A DNA stretch of 64,000 nucleotides from Phoronis australis (Eukaryota; Phoronida; Phoronidae). Made by a program: the position numbers and the translations under genes. Shown piece by piece: positions 10,379 to 22,100 of this stretch (within the stretch, counting starts at the first letter, position 1; each line of letters opens with the position of its first letter). Below the pieces are notes generated by a model that worked only from the letters and a program-made list of their open reading frames with translations, was not told the DNA's origin and ran no database searches. The stretch lies in contig NMRA01000224.1 in the NCBI GenBank assembly GCA_002633005.1, positions 187,759 to 251,758 of the forward strand, in the 5' to 3' direction.

Positions 10379-12667
10379 CTCATATACTGAATATTTTTAT
10401 GAAGTTAACATTAGCAAGAGGATTCATTAGTAGACATACCATTGGACGCTGGGCGAAAGCAAAAGAAGTGCCTTGAGTATGCTCCCAAACAAACAGGCAC
10501 AACTGATAGTACAATTATTACACTGGTACAGTGTACGTCTGCCACTGTGATGGCTGCTGGTGAGTGAACAAACACAAACACATCCTTTCGTTCATATATT
10601 AAAACCAAATGAGGACGGTCACCATTACTTTCAAATAAAGTGAAGAATTACAACTAATATACAGAATATTCTACTTAGATGTTACACTTAACACTACAGC
10701 TATTAAAACACTAAACAACATCTTAAAGTGGCAATAAACCCACATTCACTCCAAGAAGCTAAATTTTGACTTCGACTCCTCCCTGCTGTAAAATTGGTCT
10801 CAACTTGTTCCTTACTCACACGACAAGTAATTTTGGCCTTGCAAAAAACTGAAAGTTCGTTATTCCTTGAGACTAAGACATGCCGTGACAAGTAAAACTG
10901 TGGAGGGTGGTCTTGAGCAATAGTAAACTGACAAGCCCAGAAGTCGCACCTATTTTGACTTGAGAACATTTTCAGTGAAACCAACTTCACAATGTTAAGA
11001 AGTATGAATCAAAAATTGTTTTTGTGATTGAAAGTGGGTTTGCATTCGCTTTAAACTAATACCAGGGTGTTATCTTAATGCTAGGAGATGAATTTAGATG
11101 ATCTCAACGGAAACACAAACATTGGTTAATATACAGGAATTGTCAAACCACACCCAAAATAACAACAAAGGAAGCAGTTGAACAAAAAATACTTTCTTTA
11201 TCAGTGGTTAGCGCCAAGACTGGGTAGACTAATATCAGTAGCGTATTAGATGAAATGAGTGTTTCACAGTATCATGTAACAAATAAATAATTCAAAAACT
11301 GGTAATTCTAAAATAAAATACGGGGGTTTAATAAGACGGCACCGATTTGAAATTGTGCTATCTCCGATATTATACATTCTGAAGGAGTATACGACAACGT
11401 TCGATTACATAACTGATAGTAAGGCTTGACAACTCATGTAACAAACGTTTTGTATCGGTCCTTTCCAGAGTTTACCGCCATTGGCTTTTATCCGTATGGT
11501 TCTCCCATTAAGGAGACTTTGTAATAAATGTGCTCCATTTCCATTGAGAGACATGCTATCTTCCAGTAAAATACGTGTTTTGTAGGAACCTTGCGTCACT
11601 CGTTATATTTTAAGAAACGAAGTCACACAAAACTTTAGTAGCATTCACAGGTCACAGAACAAATTAAAACAAAATATCTCTTATAATAAGCAACACACTC
11701 TCCAAAGTAGTTGTGAGCCAGTTAGTTACTCAACTAAGAGTGAATAACAAACGGAGAAACAACACACGTTACTGTGAAAATTCCAACATCGTGAACGATA
11801 AAAATTTTCATTTGTAAAAATTGGGTCAGTCCTTGCTTTTGAAACAAATGGAAAATTGCGAAATTAAGTTGAAAGTAATTTATATTGTGAAAGCAAGTTA
11901 ATAGGGAAAGCTTCAATTCTTTTGAATAAAAAATTTCGCCAGTATCAATTCCAGAATTTTAAAAGCGTGTGGAATAGACATGGATGGAAGCGCCAAGACC
12001 AGAATGCACTTCCAGATAAAAACGAAATTATTTCATAGGCAAATTTATGAGAACCATTTTACAGCAAGTTGACCTGCCACTGCATGTTTATGAACTGCCG
12101 ACAAGACAATATAGGTATTTGAATGGCACGAGAAAAAGAAATCCAAATATTATTAAGTAACGTCAGTAAGAAAGCGTAACTCACTCATAAACCAAACAAG
12201 ATAGGGCAGATAAAATTAAATCAATTATCAAACCAACATTCACAGGATGTTTTTTAAAATCTTTGCTATGTCAATAATACCTTTTGTAACTTTTTTAACA
12301 TGGAAAGTTTGAGTTTCAAAATGTTTGTGGCTAGACGCCCTCGCCAACTCGATTTATTCTAATTTGAAGTTTGAAATTTTGACTTGATCTAATTACAGTG
12401 GTACAAGACATTTTCATTTGCGTCATCAGTTCCAATTTCCTGTCGATTTGTAAAGGTGTTGTGCAGTTTTAACTAACTGTGAGAGTAAATTAAGAATGAA
12501 TACCTCTGAAGGGAAATCGTGTAAACTTTACAATTTGATGGCTTTGTAATTTAGTCATCCAACCGCACACCTCACCGAACACATGAATGTGTAGGGATGA
12601 ATACTCACACGCATACTAACACAAACGAGCACACAAATGCACACAAGCAAGAAGACGCGTGACCTAC

Positions 12668-12719
12668 CGATACGATTCTTGACTTTAGGGCCAGTGTTGT
12701 CGCCTGGCTCTGGTTTAGG
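12668..12719 (-). CDS. DAG1: Dystroglycan exon 5 (end of mucin-like region, alternative-splice hub)
   Basis: This 52-nt exon is bounded by TTTGTTCTTCTAG| and |GTAGGT. It encodes PKPEPGDNTGPKVKNRI plus the first base of a Gly codon. GPKVKNRI lines up with the short segment that precedes the second cadherin-like domain in vertebrate dystroglycan (RPELKNHI). It is the only phase-1 coding exon before the terminal exons, and both 6A and 6B start with the matching two bases (GT), so this donor is the branch point for the two isoforms. The small size makes the call depend on splice signals and frame, both of which fit. Confidence 0.85.
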
Positions 12720-12993
12720 CTAGAAGAACAAAGAAAAGGGAAACTGAGGTCCAGAAAGAACTCTTTTCATCGTGACGAATACCGTATCCATCTTGGTGTG
12801 AACCCGGGGGGGGGGGGCAGAAAGAAGAATGGGTTGATGCATAGGTAGGTTTGTGTTTAATATTCTTGAATGCCGAGACACAAGGCATAGTATACAATGA
12901 CCTAGAATGACAATGAGAACTGTGCTTAGTCCAACACAATCTTGACATTAACGCATACAGTAGGAACCTGTTTCCTGTGGCAACCTGACACTC

Positions 12994-13230
12994 GCCTGCC
13001 CAGAACTAGCCTGCCTAGAACTAGCCTGCCCAGAACTAGCCTGCCCAGAACTAGCCTGCCCAGTGCTAGCCTGCCCAGGGCTAGCCTGCCCTGTGCTAGC
13101 CTGCCCAGTGCTAGCCTGCCCAGTGCTAGCCTGCCCAGTGCTAGCCTGCCCAGTGCTAGGCTGCTCTACCGTAGACTGCCCAGAGCTAGGCTGCTCCGTG
13201 CTAGCCTGCCCAGAGCTAGCCTGCCCAGCA
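12994..13230. repeat. 15-bp minisatellite, about 16 units, possible mucin-like cassette exon
   Basis: The unit GCCTGCCCAGTGCTA (plus strand) repeats about 16 times with point variants, between dystroglycan exons 4 and 5. On the minus strand one frame reads as Ala-Ser-Thr-Gly-Gln pentapeptides. Because the period is a multiple of three and the unit lacks stops, long frames on both strands are expected without selection. The default call is an intronic minisatellite. See the findings for the case that 13220-12996 is an in-frame exon. Confidence 0.9.
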
Positions 13231-13544
13231 CAGGGCACGGGCAAGAGAAGGCACTCAAATGCAAGAGGGGTGGAGTTTCACCTTAACAGGTGAGCTTACA
13301 TGCGAAGAAAATAAAAAGTTCAGGGAAGGATAATTCTTGGTCAGATACGTCAGATTGTGTTTCATTGAAGCTCAGTGTCCAGTCAGTTGATCCAAAATAG
13401 AGGTGACATATTATGTCTGAAATACTGTATTATAGAAATTGTACATTATTCATAATTCATATAACCCATCGTTCGTTTCTGAAATTATCATGATAGATCT
13501 GATTGCCATACATGAACAGTTCAAAGAACTCTACACTATCATAC

Positions 13545-13745
13545 CGTAGTGGCTCTGGTGGGTTTGGTTGGTCGAGTGGGTCGTGTGGGTCGTGTGGGCA
13601 TCTTGGGCGTTCTCCGTGTGGTGGGTTCAGGTTCCGGCGTCATACGGGGGGTGGTGGGCATCACTTTGGGTGTTGGCTTCACCGTGACAACGACATCGGC
13701 TGTTCTCATGGGAGTCGGCTGTGCTGTTGGCATGACAACTGGAGC
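13545..13745 (-). CDS. DAG1: Dystroglycan exon 4 (mucin-like Thr/Pro-rich segment)
   Basis: The acceptor is TTAATTCCAG|GCT and the donor ACG|GTATGA; 201 nt encode 67 residues in phase 0. The peptide is dominated by Thr and Pro, with basic residues (KPTPK, MTPEPEPTTRRTPK) and a short tandem of TRP triplets (PTRPTRPTRPTKPTRATT). This matches the serine/threonine/proline mucin-like stretch of alpha-dystroglycan, which is densely O-glycosylated and carries the sugar chains that bind laminin-G domains. The donor is a weaker match to consensus than the others. A plus-strand frame over the same bases is a shadow. Confidence 0.88.
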
Positions 13746-14131
13746 CTGGAATTAACACAAAGTTTAAAACGTGAATGAGACTATTAATAATGTTTCATAA
13801 TGAGTAGTATTCAAATGGTACGTCAAAAGCCAAGAGCTTCAGTATCCCACTGAACTTATAAACAGTGGAATGTTTGCTTTGGATTGTTCCTCACTGCATG
13901 AACAACAGAGGGTGCTGGAGAGCTAGACACACCACACTGAGACTTCGCTAAGAATGTCATTGGGCGACTGGCTCATCACAGTGAAAATCTCATCTAGAAC
14001 TAACTCAGTTCACAGAGTCAAGTCACAGATACATTCATTTAACTTCATTTCATCGGCAGTGTAATTCACTAATGCCGCAAGTATAAACTGAATATATTAA
14101 AAAGCTATTAAACGTAATCAGACACTAAAGG

Positions 14132-14144
14132 TGTATATACATAT

Positions 14145-14183
<39 letters not shown>
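14132..14183. repeat. (TA)n-(TG)n microsatellite
   Basis: An alternating TA run passes into a TG run, about 50 bp, ending some 30 bp below the donor of dystroglycan exon 3, inside intron 3. Confidence 0.95.
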
Positions 14184-14213
14184 ATTTAACAAACCCAATC
14201 TGAGACTGCTTAC

Positions 14214-14282
14214 CTTAGATGACATTTCAGGGGCGACTGTCGTCATTACTTGAACTCTTGTAGGCCGGATGGGCCCAATTGC
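14214..14282 (-). CDS. DAG1: Dystroglycan exon 3 (conserved GPIRPTRV motif)
   Basis: This 69-nt exon has acceptor CCTTACCGCAG|GCA and donor AAG|GTAAGC, phase 0 at both ends. It encodes AIGPIRPTRVQVMTTVAPEM followed by SSK. GPIRPTRV matches vertebrate alpha-dystroglycan GPIQPTRV, next to the second mapped site for the laminin-binding glycan (human Thr379 region). The human TPT immediately before GPI is not kept; here the nearest upstream residues come from exon 2 (DRTKS). The exon is 23 residues long, and its conservation supports the gene model independently of the large exons. Confidence 0.92.
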
Positions 14283-15541
14283 CTGCGGTAAGGAAATATA
14301 TATTAATTGTAGATAGTCCTTCAACACAGAAAATAGCACTAGAGGGCACTGGTCCTACTTCAAAACAGACTAGCAAAGGTCACGTTAACGATTATTATCA
14401 TACCAACCAATCACTAAATCAAGTAAACACAGGGAGTGTTCCGTAAGGCTATTTTCTTGCAAGTTAAGTTTGCAAAACTTTAGGAAACAGGATCCTGTTG
14501 TAAGGCTTAGGTTTCGCAATTATACTTGTGACCTCAAGATAACAACTGAAATGAATGGTTAGCAAAGCTGGAACACTTGGAATTGTGGAGAAAAGTAATG
14601 TACTATAATTTCTGTTGTAAAAGACATGATAATTTCCTGTGAGTGCCTAGCTTTATAAAATGTCCCCCATGTAGTTCACTTAATTTCCTGTTAGTTTCTC
14701 ATCAAGCTGATGGCCCTGAGTATCAATAAACCAACTGTGTTCCAGCCAATAGTGTTGCCTCTCTACACGTCCACGATGACACCAACGAAAGACTAACTTA
14801 ATCAGCAAGTCATGCGAGACCCCAAGTAACACCGGTTAGTTCGCCTAACATTGTGTTAGCGTAGCCGTGTTTAATAAACTGCACTATACGGCAAATGCAA
14901 GTCTGATTTGTACAGTTGCTTTCAAAAAGACAGTATCTCTTTACATTATATTTCACCTGTTTTCTTTCTTGGTTTTTGCAACAACTTCTATAGCGAACCA
15001 AGTTGTACAAATCCAACAACTTATGAAAACCACTTATAATCTTGCAAATGGAGAAATTGTAAAATTGTAAAATCAATTGTTAGGATAACACAAAGCAGGT
15101 GGTACATATGATGCAGTCCAGGCTGTGAGCCAGACTTTCCACAGACACAGGATCAAGTCAACTAGTCATTGAAGACATGTCTACCTTCCAACCAAGGCCT
15201 TAAATCCTTCAATGTTGGGGCAAAGTATTGGCCCCATTGCCTCTGAAAATATTGAAAAATCACGCAAAATTCCCCACATGAGGCCCAAAAACTCCCCTCA
15301 ATTGATTGAAAAATTCCCCTCGAGGCTCCAATCACTTGTAACTTACACAGGTGACAATTTGAAAGAGCACAAAATGTTAATTTTGGCTACTTGAGGCAGA
15401 CCCTATGAGGGCTCGCAGCAGAGTGGAGGGTGTTATTGATGGTGATCAGGAGGTAGAATTTTCCCCTCACCCTAAAAATTCCCCTCTCAGAAGGCACAGG
15501 CACTCCTTTCCCTCGGATGAACGAGGGCTTTGCCAACTTAC
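14283..15541. other. DAG1: Dystroglycan intron 2
   Basis: A 1.26-kb intron between exons 2 and 3, with GTAAGT donor and CCGCAG acceptor. Short ACTCCCCTC/AATTCCCCTC words recur near 15.29-15.49 kb. No exon or RNA gene is recognised. Confidence 0.75.
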
Positions 15542-16258
15542 CGATTTTGTTCTGTCCACATCCATAGTGGGCACTACGGCTTTGGTAGGTGGCACCTGAG
15601 GCCCGATGGGCGTGGCTGTGGCCTGGATCTGACGTTTCAGCCTCCTCGTGGGTTTCACCAATTTATTGCTGGTCACGTGCCATCCCAAAATATTGTGTCC
15701 GATGGCGGCCGACATGGCGCCGTTCTGAGCCTTGGACTCCACATCTTCTAGGATCTTTAGGTGATCTTTGTGCACTGACCCGCATCCGATAGTCCAGGAT
15801 ATAAATGCTCCAGGGTGTTTTGGTTTCATAGCATCCCCTCGTCCTGCCACAATAGCCGTCTTATCAAAAAGAGGCTTATTTCCCACAGGTAACATTGTTA
15901 AGAAGTCTTCCGTCAGTTTCAGATGTTTCACCATCTTACTTATAAGGTCAACTTTGCTTGATGGTAACAGCTTATTAAGATCAGTGTCTACCACAACTGT
16001 AACCATGGTGACAGCCTCATTAGGCTGACACGTGATTGGCTGCAGCGTGTTAGCACTAGGATTGTCTTGCTGGGATTGGCGGGTTCTCTCCACCACACTA
16101 ATACTGAAGACATCTTGTGCCCGCCCCCCTGTGCCATCTGCCCTGACCTGAATGTAGTACTCCCCCAGATCCTGATGACTAGGGACACCTGAGAGTGTGT
16201 GAGTTTTCCCATCATACATCAACCAAGATGGCAACTGGTCACCATTTCCCTCCGTAAC
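15542..16258 (-). CDS. DAG1: Dystroglycan exon 2 (alpha-dystroglycan N-terminal domain)
   Basis: The acceptor is TTTTTGTTTCAG|GTT and the donor TCG|GTAAGT; 717 nt encode 239 residues, protein 95-333, phase 0. The first 45 residues finish the first cadherin-like domain (DQLPSWLMYDGKTHTLSGVP). Next is the S6-like globular domain, with cysteines at protein 171 and 253, exactly 82 apart as in human (182 and 264), and the signature GAMSAAIGHNILGWHV. A proprotein-convertase site RLKR ends at 303, followed at once by QIQATATPIGP, whose Thr308 and Thr310 match human Thr317 and Thr319, the sites of the laminin-binding matriglycan. In the family this N-terminal domain is the docking site for LARGE and is then removed by furin. 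Its retention implies a LARGE-type modification pathway, an inference from conservation. Confidence 0.97.
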
Positions 16259-16604
16259 CTGAAACAAAAATCGCGCTATTTAGTAGAGATTCTACATTCA
16301 GCAAACTGTTGCAAGGAGTTCATCATTTAATAATAAATGACATTTCTAACATTAACCTTTATTTATTTTCTAATGTCCATTAGTCATTGGTTTTATTTTT
16401 ATTATTATACTACATGCATCACTTATCAATAATTTTACAATTGCACACGTCAAACAAAAAGATACCAAGTTCAATTACAGGAAACGTTCAGAGCAAAAAC
16501 AACAGCTGACGAAATTAAGCTTAGAAACCAGTCTGAAGCTATGACAACCACATGAATTAACTAACCAGATATGCAGACCACAGGCATTTACCTTAACCAC
16601 ACAA

Positions 16605-16618
16605 CCACTAGAGGGCAG
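16605..16618 (+). promoter_or_regulatory. CTCF-consensus match in dystroglycan intron 1
   Basis: CCACTAGAGGGCAG fits the core CTCF consensus CCASYAGRKGGCRS at every position. It is an isolated single match, unlike the array at 41.5 kb. A 14-bp degenerate match can occur by chance, and binding is unproven. Confidence 0.35.
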
Positions 16619-17234
16619 TGGATACCCCATGGACAGACTTGCATCTGCCAATTGGTAGGACGATGGCCAATCACTGTGAACGTTATGAAATATAATTTCT
16701 TATAAATACAATTTCTTTTTTCAACATGGAGCCAACATTACCAGATTTCAAACAAACTTTTCCCACATTTCTTGAATAAGCTATCCCAGCAGCAAGTTAC
16801 GAGATAAATTACTTGTTCTCAATTTGGCAATAGTAAAAACTGATCAACAGAGCAGGCCAGACACAAATATGGAGAATAAATCAAGACAAAGACTGTCACA
16901 GCTGTCCACTGCCCAGTAAGTATTGCACTGCCCACTACACTTGAACTGAGGCAGTCAAAGGCTGAAGTAAAGAACCTAACATAGCACAAAAAGCAAGATC
17001 AAATTTGTGGTAACTGCCTAAAGCCCACACCTAAAGAGAGTCAATTTCCAGGCTTTGTAAGTAATCATCTTGGATACAGCTAAGGTCACATTCTAATCTG
17101 ACACTATCAGAGTTGAATGACTAGAATTACACACCAGCCAGACAGATAAGTGACCTCTTGAGGGCCTGGCTTTTGTGTTGAGCTGAAGAGCAAGCACCTA
17201 ACATCCATTGTCGTCCTGACATCATCTCCGACAA

Positions 17235-17340
17235 CAGATAGTAGTCACTTCATTCTGATCACTAGTTTTTAACAAAACTAGCCCCTACAGATAGTAGTCA
17301 CTTCATTCTGATCACTAGTTTTTAACAAAACTAGCCCCTA
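17235..17340. repeat. 53-bp tandem duplication
   Basis: Two consecutive near-identical copies begin CAGATAGTAGTCACTTCATT and end CTAGCCCCTA, in dystroglycan intron 1. Confidence 0.9.
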
Positions 17341-18811
17341 CGGAAATGGAAAGCTGTCACTAGAAATTAAATGACCTTCAGTAAACCCTTACTGCTCCAC
17401 TGTCATCACCATTTTCAACTTCAGTGATTTTACAGCAAATTAAGTGAAGTTTAGCCATTTCAAAGTCAGGAAATCCAGATTGGATTGATTAACTGATAAG
17501 GAACTAAATTGGATAAGCTTTAAAATACCCAGCTGTGAACCATAGCAATAGCAAGGACAATAGACAGCTAGGACAAATACATTGGTTGGCTTTCTCTTAG
17601 TTGCCACAACAATGCTTTGTACCAATCTCAAAGAGGAGGTTCTGCAGGCTTGTGCACAAAAGTACCAAAAATGACTGATAATCCAATAAGTCGCATTTCA
17701 CCCTCTTGAGCTAGCTAAACAAGGCAATTCAAATAAGGGCTTTTACTTTTTTAAAATCAGTCTCGTAATATTCCTTACCGTGATAGGACTGCGTTTCCAA
17801 TATACCAAAATTAAGCCTTCCAAACCATCCCTTTTTAAGTAGGTTGGCTAACCAAAAAATTGCGGATTCGAAAATGGTGGGTTTACGCATTGCCTACGAC
17901 AAGATGTGGGGATTGAGGAAACAATTTAAAAACATTATCAGCTAAACATGGGCAAAATGCAGCTTCAAGTAATCTACCACAAGGGTGAGCCACTAAACTA
18001 AGTCTCCAAAAACAGTATTAAGTTGCTAGAGTTGACCATCAGTCAGACAGCATTGCACAGTTTTTTAACTTATCCACTGCAGGGGGTGCTCTCTAGACTT
18101 TTTTTGACTAATTGATAGTGTAGAGTGCTAAAGGCAGCCAGACTTGTCTAAATGAACATCAGACATTGGGAAGTGGATAAGGTGGGGTGATATTTATGTG
18201 TGACAATTTGGCAGAAACATAAGTACATTGGCAATGTAGCTGGAGTTCCAAAAAAACGTTTAACTGCCCAATATCACATGCAAGTTGCAAATTTTGAAAA
18301 TAATAGCCAGCGTGACACGTATCCTTCTAAAAAAGGAATGACAAAGTGCCAGTCATACGAACAAACAAAAAATGCCCACTAGCTAAAATTTAATTTATCC
18401 CAGACATTTGGGTTAACACTCAGGGCATTTAGACTGAAGAAATAAAAAATCAAGCGAGGGCGTTCAATTGAACACAACAGAACAGAGTTGCTTATGAGTG
18501 AAATTTCGTGAACTTGGGATGTCACAGAAAATGTAGCCGTTAACAAGAATGGATATGGTGTAAATTTCAAAAACTGTTGATAGATAACAAGTCTAATGGC
18601 ATGGCATCGCTTGATAAAAGTTGATCGTAAAATAATTTGCCAAACTTCCTTTCTCCACAACAATACCATGAACCCCAGTTCAAAACTGAGCACACACACG
18701 ACGTGCATGGTCGAGCCACCTAATAAACATATTCGTTTCTGTAAATGAATTCAATCAAAATTTAGAAGCAGAAGTAGTACAAGTCATGACAGAATTTCAG
18801 TTTAGATTACA

Positions 18812-19026
18812 ACATCTTGAGCAGTCGACATCTCGAGCAGTCAACATCTCGAGCAGTCCACATCTCGAGCAGTCGACATCTCGAGCAGTCGACATCTCGA
18901 GCAGTCCACATCTCGAGCAGTCCACATCTCGAGCAGTCCACATCTCGAGCAGTCCACATCTCGAGCAGTCCACATCTCGAGCAGTCCACATCTCGAGCAG
19001 TCCACATCTCGAGCAGTCGACATCTT
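18812..19026. repeat. 16-bp minisatellite, about 13 units
   Basis: The unit ACATCTCGAGCAGTCS repeats about 13 times; the variants are mainly C or G at the last base, and most units hold a CTCGAG palindrome. Because 16 is not a multiple of three, all frames cycle and read as a 16-residue pseudo-repeat. The long open frames here on both strands are artefacts. It lies in dystroglycan intron 1. Confidence 0.95.
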
Positions 19027-19053
19027 GTGTAAACACCTAGAGCAGTCCTACAA

Positions 19054-19105
19054 TTTGAGAACCAGTTTTCTCCATGGAATAACAGGCATCAAACTTGTTC
19101 TCAAA
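19054..19105. mobile_element. Miniature inverted-repeat element, copy 1 (52 bp)
   Basis: TTTGAGAACCAGTTT and its near-inverse AAACTTGTTCTCAAA flank a short middle. The whole 52-bp unit matches the reverse complement of 51363-51418 at most positions, while the flanks do not match. A dispersed unit with inverted ends suggests a very small mobile or foldback element. Confidence 0.6.
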
Positions 19106-22100
19106 CTGTGGGGACGGTATTACCATGGAGATCTACCAGAACAACAGAACATTCCTGTCCATTTTCTGGTTGGTTAAGCTGAGTTAAACACAAATCATGG
19201 GACAGACAGCTCGACTAACAGGGACCAACACACTCAACAGACGGACCACAGAAAAGCCTCACATATCAAAATAATCCTAGATCCATGGGAACTAGGCACA
19301 CTCCCTTCTGGAATGCACATCCTAATGCTAAGAAAAATAATTTCAGAAGCCAAACAAGCAATCTTGGGCCTTAAAACAACTGAGCTGTCACTGATGTCAA
19401 CAACATAATTGGAGTTGGTGTTTAGGCCAGACCACTGTCAAAAATGACGAAGAAATTCCACAAGGAACTTGTCAGCTTGATTAAGACTTGTTTTCTCTGA
19501 AAACCACTGTCTAGCTGTACTCCTGGGGTGGGCATGAGGCCTATGACCAAGATGAAAAACCAAATTTTCATCAAAACCTACAGTATGTGCTTCGTTTAAG
19601 TTTAAAGAAGTAAAAATAATCTAATAGTATGACTTACCCATAGTATTATGATAACCACTACAACCGTTATTACCAAGTACATGCACTGAGTAGTTACAAG
19701 CATATGAAGACCGATTCAGAAACATTAACACAACTTGTATTGGCATATTTGAGGAAACTTCACTTTCGAAAAAAAAATAATTGCCAAAACTGATTTATTT
19801 TATATTTTACTTTTCAAAGGCTTCTGAAATTGTTGACTGACAGAATAGAAAAATAATGAAAAACATTTATATCGTGCTACTACATCTTATATGAAAAAAA
19901 TGAAATTTCCAAAATTGGCGACGTTTTACCATATGTATTTCACAATAAAAGGCAGGAAATATGAAGTTGGAGAACTCCTCGTTCCGTAACATAAACCATC
20001 ATTCAGATAGTTAGCATCAACAGTGCCCCCTTTTAAGCATATCAAGATATTCAGTCCCAAAAAGAAAAGCACAAGGGTACTCGTCTATTTGAAATTACCA
20101 TAAAGAGTAAAAATACAGCTTAGGATGAGAATTTCATCCCTCCTAATTTTATCAGCCAACTTCACAGTGACCATTCAGCCTATTACATTTTAGGATAACA
20201 AGACTGAAACCTTTGCCAACAAACCTCTAAGGCTCGGAGCGTTTTAGAGTCAGTGACTTAATTGCAGGAATAACGGAACGAGAACAAAGAATAGTTTCTC
20301 CATTTCCATAATTCAAATCATTAGGGCAGAGAAAATGCATTTAATGGGCGATGGAATGAGATGTCGTAATTCCACAGTGAACTCTGCGCGACCTCAAGAT
20401 GAACTCTCAAGTGTTAAAACCACAGCAACACTGTGTCCACGATGATGACACCTTTATGATTTTCATTGAATAAACAAGTATTTTACGGACCAATCTGTTA
20501 CTCTGAATTCTGCTGAAGTACCAATGCAAACAGTCTGAGCTGAGCACGTCACCTCATTTAATGAACTTCACGTGTACAAAATCTTGCATTGTTGAACGCC
20601 AGAAGTGACATGTATCAGGAGAAGCAGACGACTGGCAAGTTTCCACTTTTCACACTCCACATTAAATAATACCGGAAATTCTTCAATTTATTTTAATTAA
20701 ATTACTACTTGCATGTAAATGCAACAACTTCCAGAGACCTGGAAACACATATTTTTGGGCTGTCGGTTGTGGGTACACACTATTATGAGCCAAGAGAGTT
20801 GTATTCTTACACTTGTAAAATGTTAGTCTCTTGATCAATTTTCTGCTAGGTGACACCATTCAGAAGCCCAGGAAACTATCTTTTATTACATAAAGTAACC
20901 TTTAGCGGAAACACACAGAGGAAGGAAGTGCAAAAAAATGCAAAAAAAAGGTGTTAAAAATGGGAACGCTCATGTTATACCAAAAACAAAGAGCTAAATA
21001 ATATAAAGGAGTAACTTTTTTCTTCTAGTCATGTCAGATGTTATTCAGCAAAAAAATCTTTAACAACGTTGAGATATTCAAAGTCTAACTCTGATGTTAT
21101 TAAAGAAGAAACTACCAATCGCTCAACTGCAAATGTAGGATGAGATCCCGGCATCAATTATTTCCCAATAATAAATTGCCGGCATCAGAAAAAGATCAAC
21201 TAAAGAGAGCAGGCAATAATAATAGACAGAGGAAAGTACAATAAGCCATCATTTATGAAAAAAAAACTCCACTGTAACATTAATAGAGTGCTGCACGAGG
21301 TCACTTGAGGATAGTGTGAAACAGGTCAGGAAGAAAAATGTGTGTTAATGAATGAGGTGCTCCATGATGTCCTTCCATCAATAGGAAACAGGTGAATAAA
21401 CCAGCACTGCAATGTTCGCATGTAAACTGGACGTTTATCAAAAAAGAAATTAACTGTCAATCCTTTCAACACATCACTGTAAGATTACAAACCCAAAGTC
21501 ACTGTACTTAGAAGTGAACGCATGCATGCGTGTGAAAAAAACTCGAGGCACTCGAATGCACTTGGTAGGACCTAATAACTTAAAAGAGTTCAAGATAGGA
21601 GGTCAATAGACTTCAGTCATCCAACGACGGTCTGATTGATGCCAACTAAGTGCCACGGCACAGCCTCATTATGGAGATACTGACTAGCCAACTACGCCAC
21701 CAGAATAAAAGATAGCTGGGTAGAAAGAATTGCCGGAGTGCTACTAGAGGCCTGATTGCTACTAGAGCCAATTATTCTTCCCACACATATCTCCAGTGAA
21801 GAACCAACACATACAGCACATGCCAAAAAAATCAAGATAAAATACCGCCTCCTAGTCATGACACCTAATTTTGTTAGCAGCAAAAGTGACTGGTAACAAC
21901 TACAAAGATGGCTAAGCTTTTAATTACAGAGCGGTTTAGCCACCTTACTAATTTTCCTTTTCATTCCTCTTTATTCTTGGTCATATGGCACGGTTTCTCT
22001 GACAATGAATTCGGGCTTCTGCCCATGGCTTCTGCCCAGCCAGTTATGACTGGAAATTTCGGTTCATTTTTGTCCGAATACTTTTGTCTTAAACTGTATA

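Larger units (their letters stand above)
8953..12667. other. DAG1: Dystroglycan intron 5 (proximal part)
   Basis: This is the 3.7-kb intron between exon 5 and exon 6A. It holds an array of imperfect CATAGCAAC units (9249-9416), a MITE-like element (10211-10378) and otherwise unique AT-rich sequence. No further dystroglycan exon was found in any frame. None is needed, because exon 5 joins in phase to 6A or 6B. Confidence 0.75.

Noticed and set aside
12942-13293. Plus-strand frames rich in Leu/Pro/Ser over the 15-bp repeat
   Set aside because: A 15-bp stop-free unit leaves every frame open. No plus-strand splice or promoter context supports them.
15200-15500. Recurring AAATTCCCCTC words as a tandem repeat
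   Set aside because: The spacing is irregular and the words are short. They are not distinguishable from local composition bias.
18786-19040. Five overlapping open frames of 60-84 codons
   Set aside because: All arise from the 16-bp minisatellite cycling through three frames, so they carry no coding evidence.
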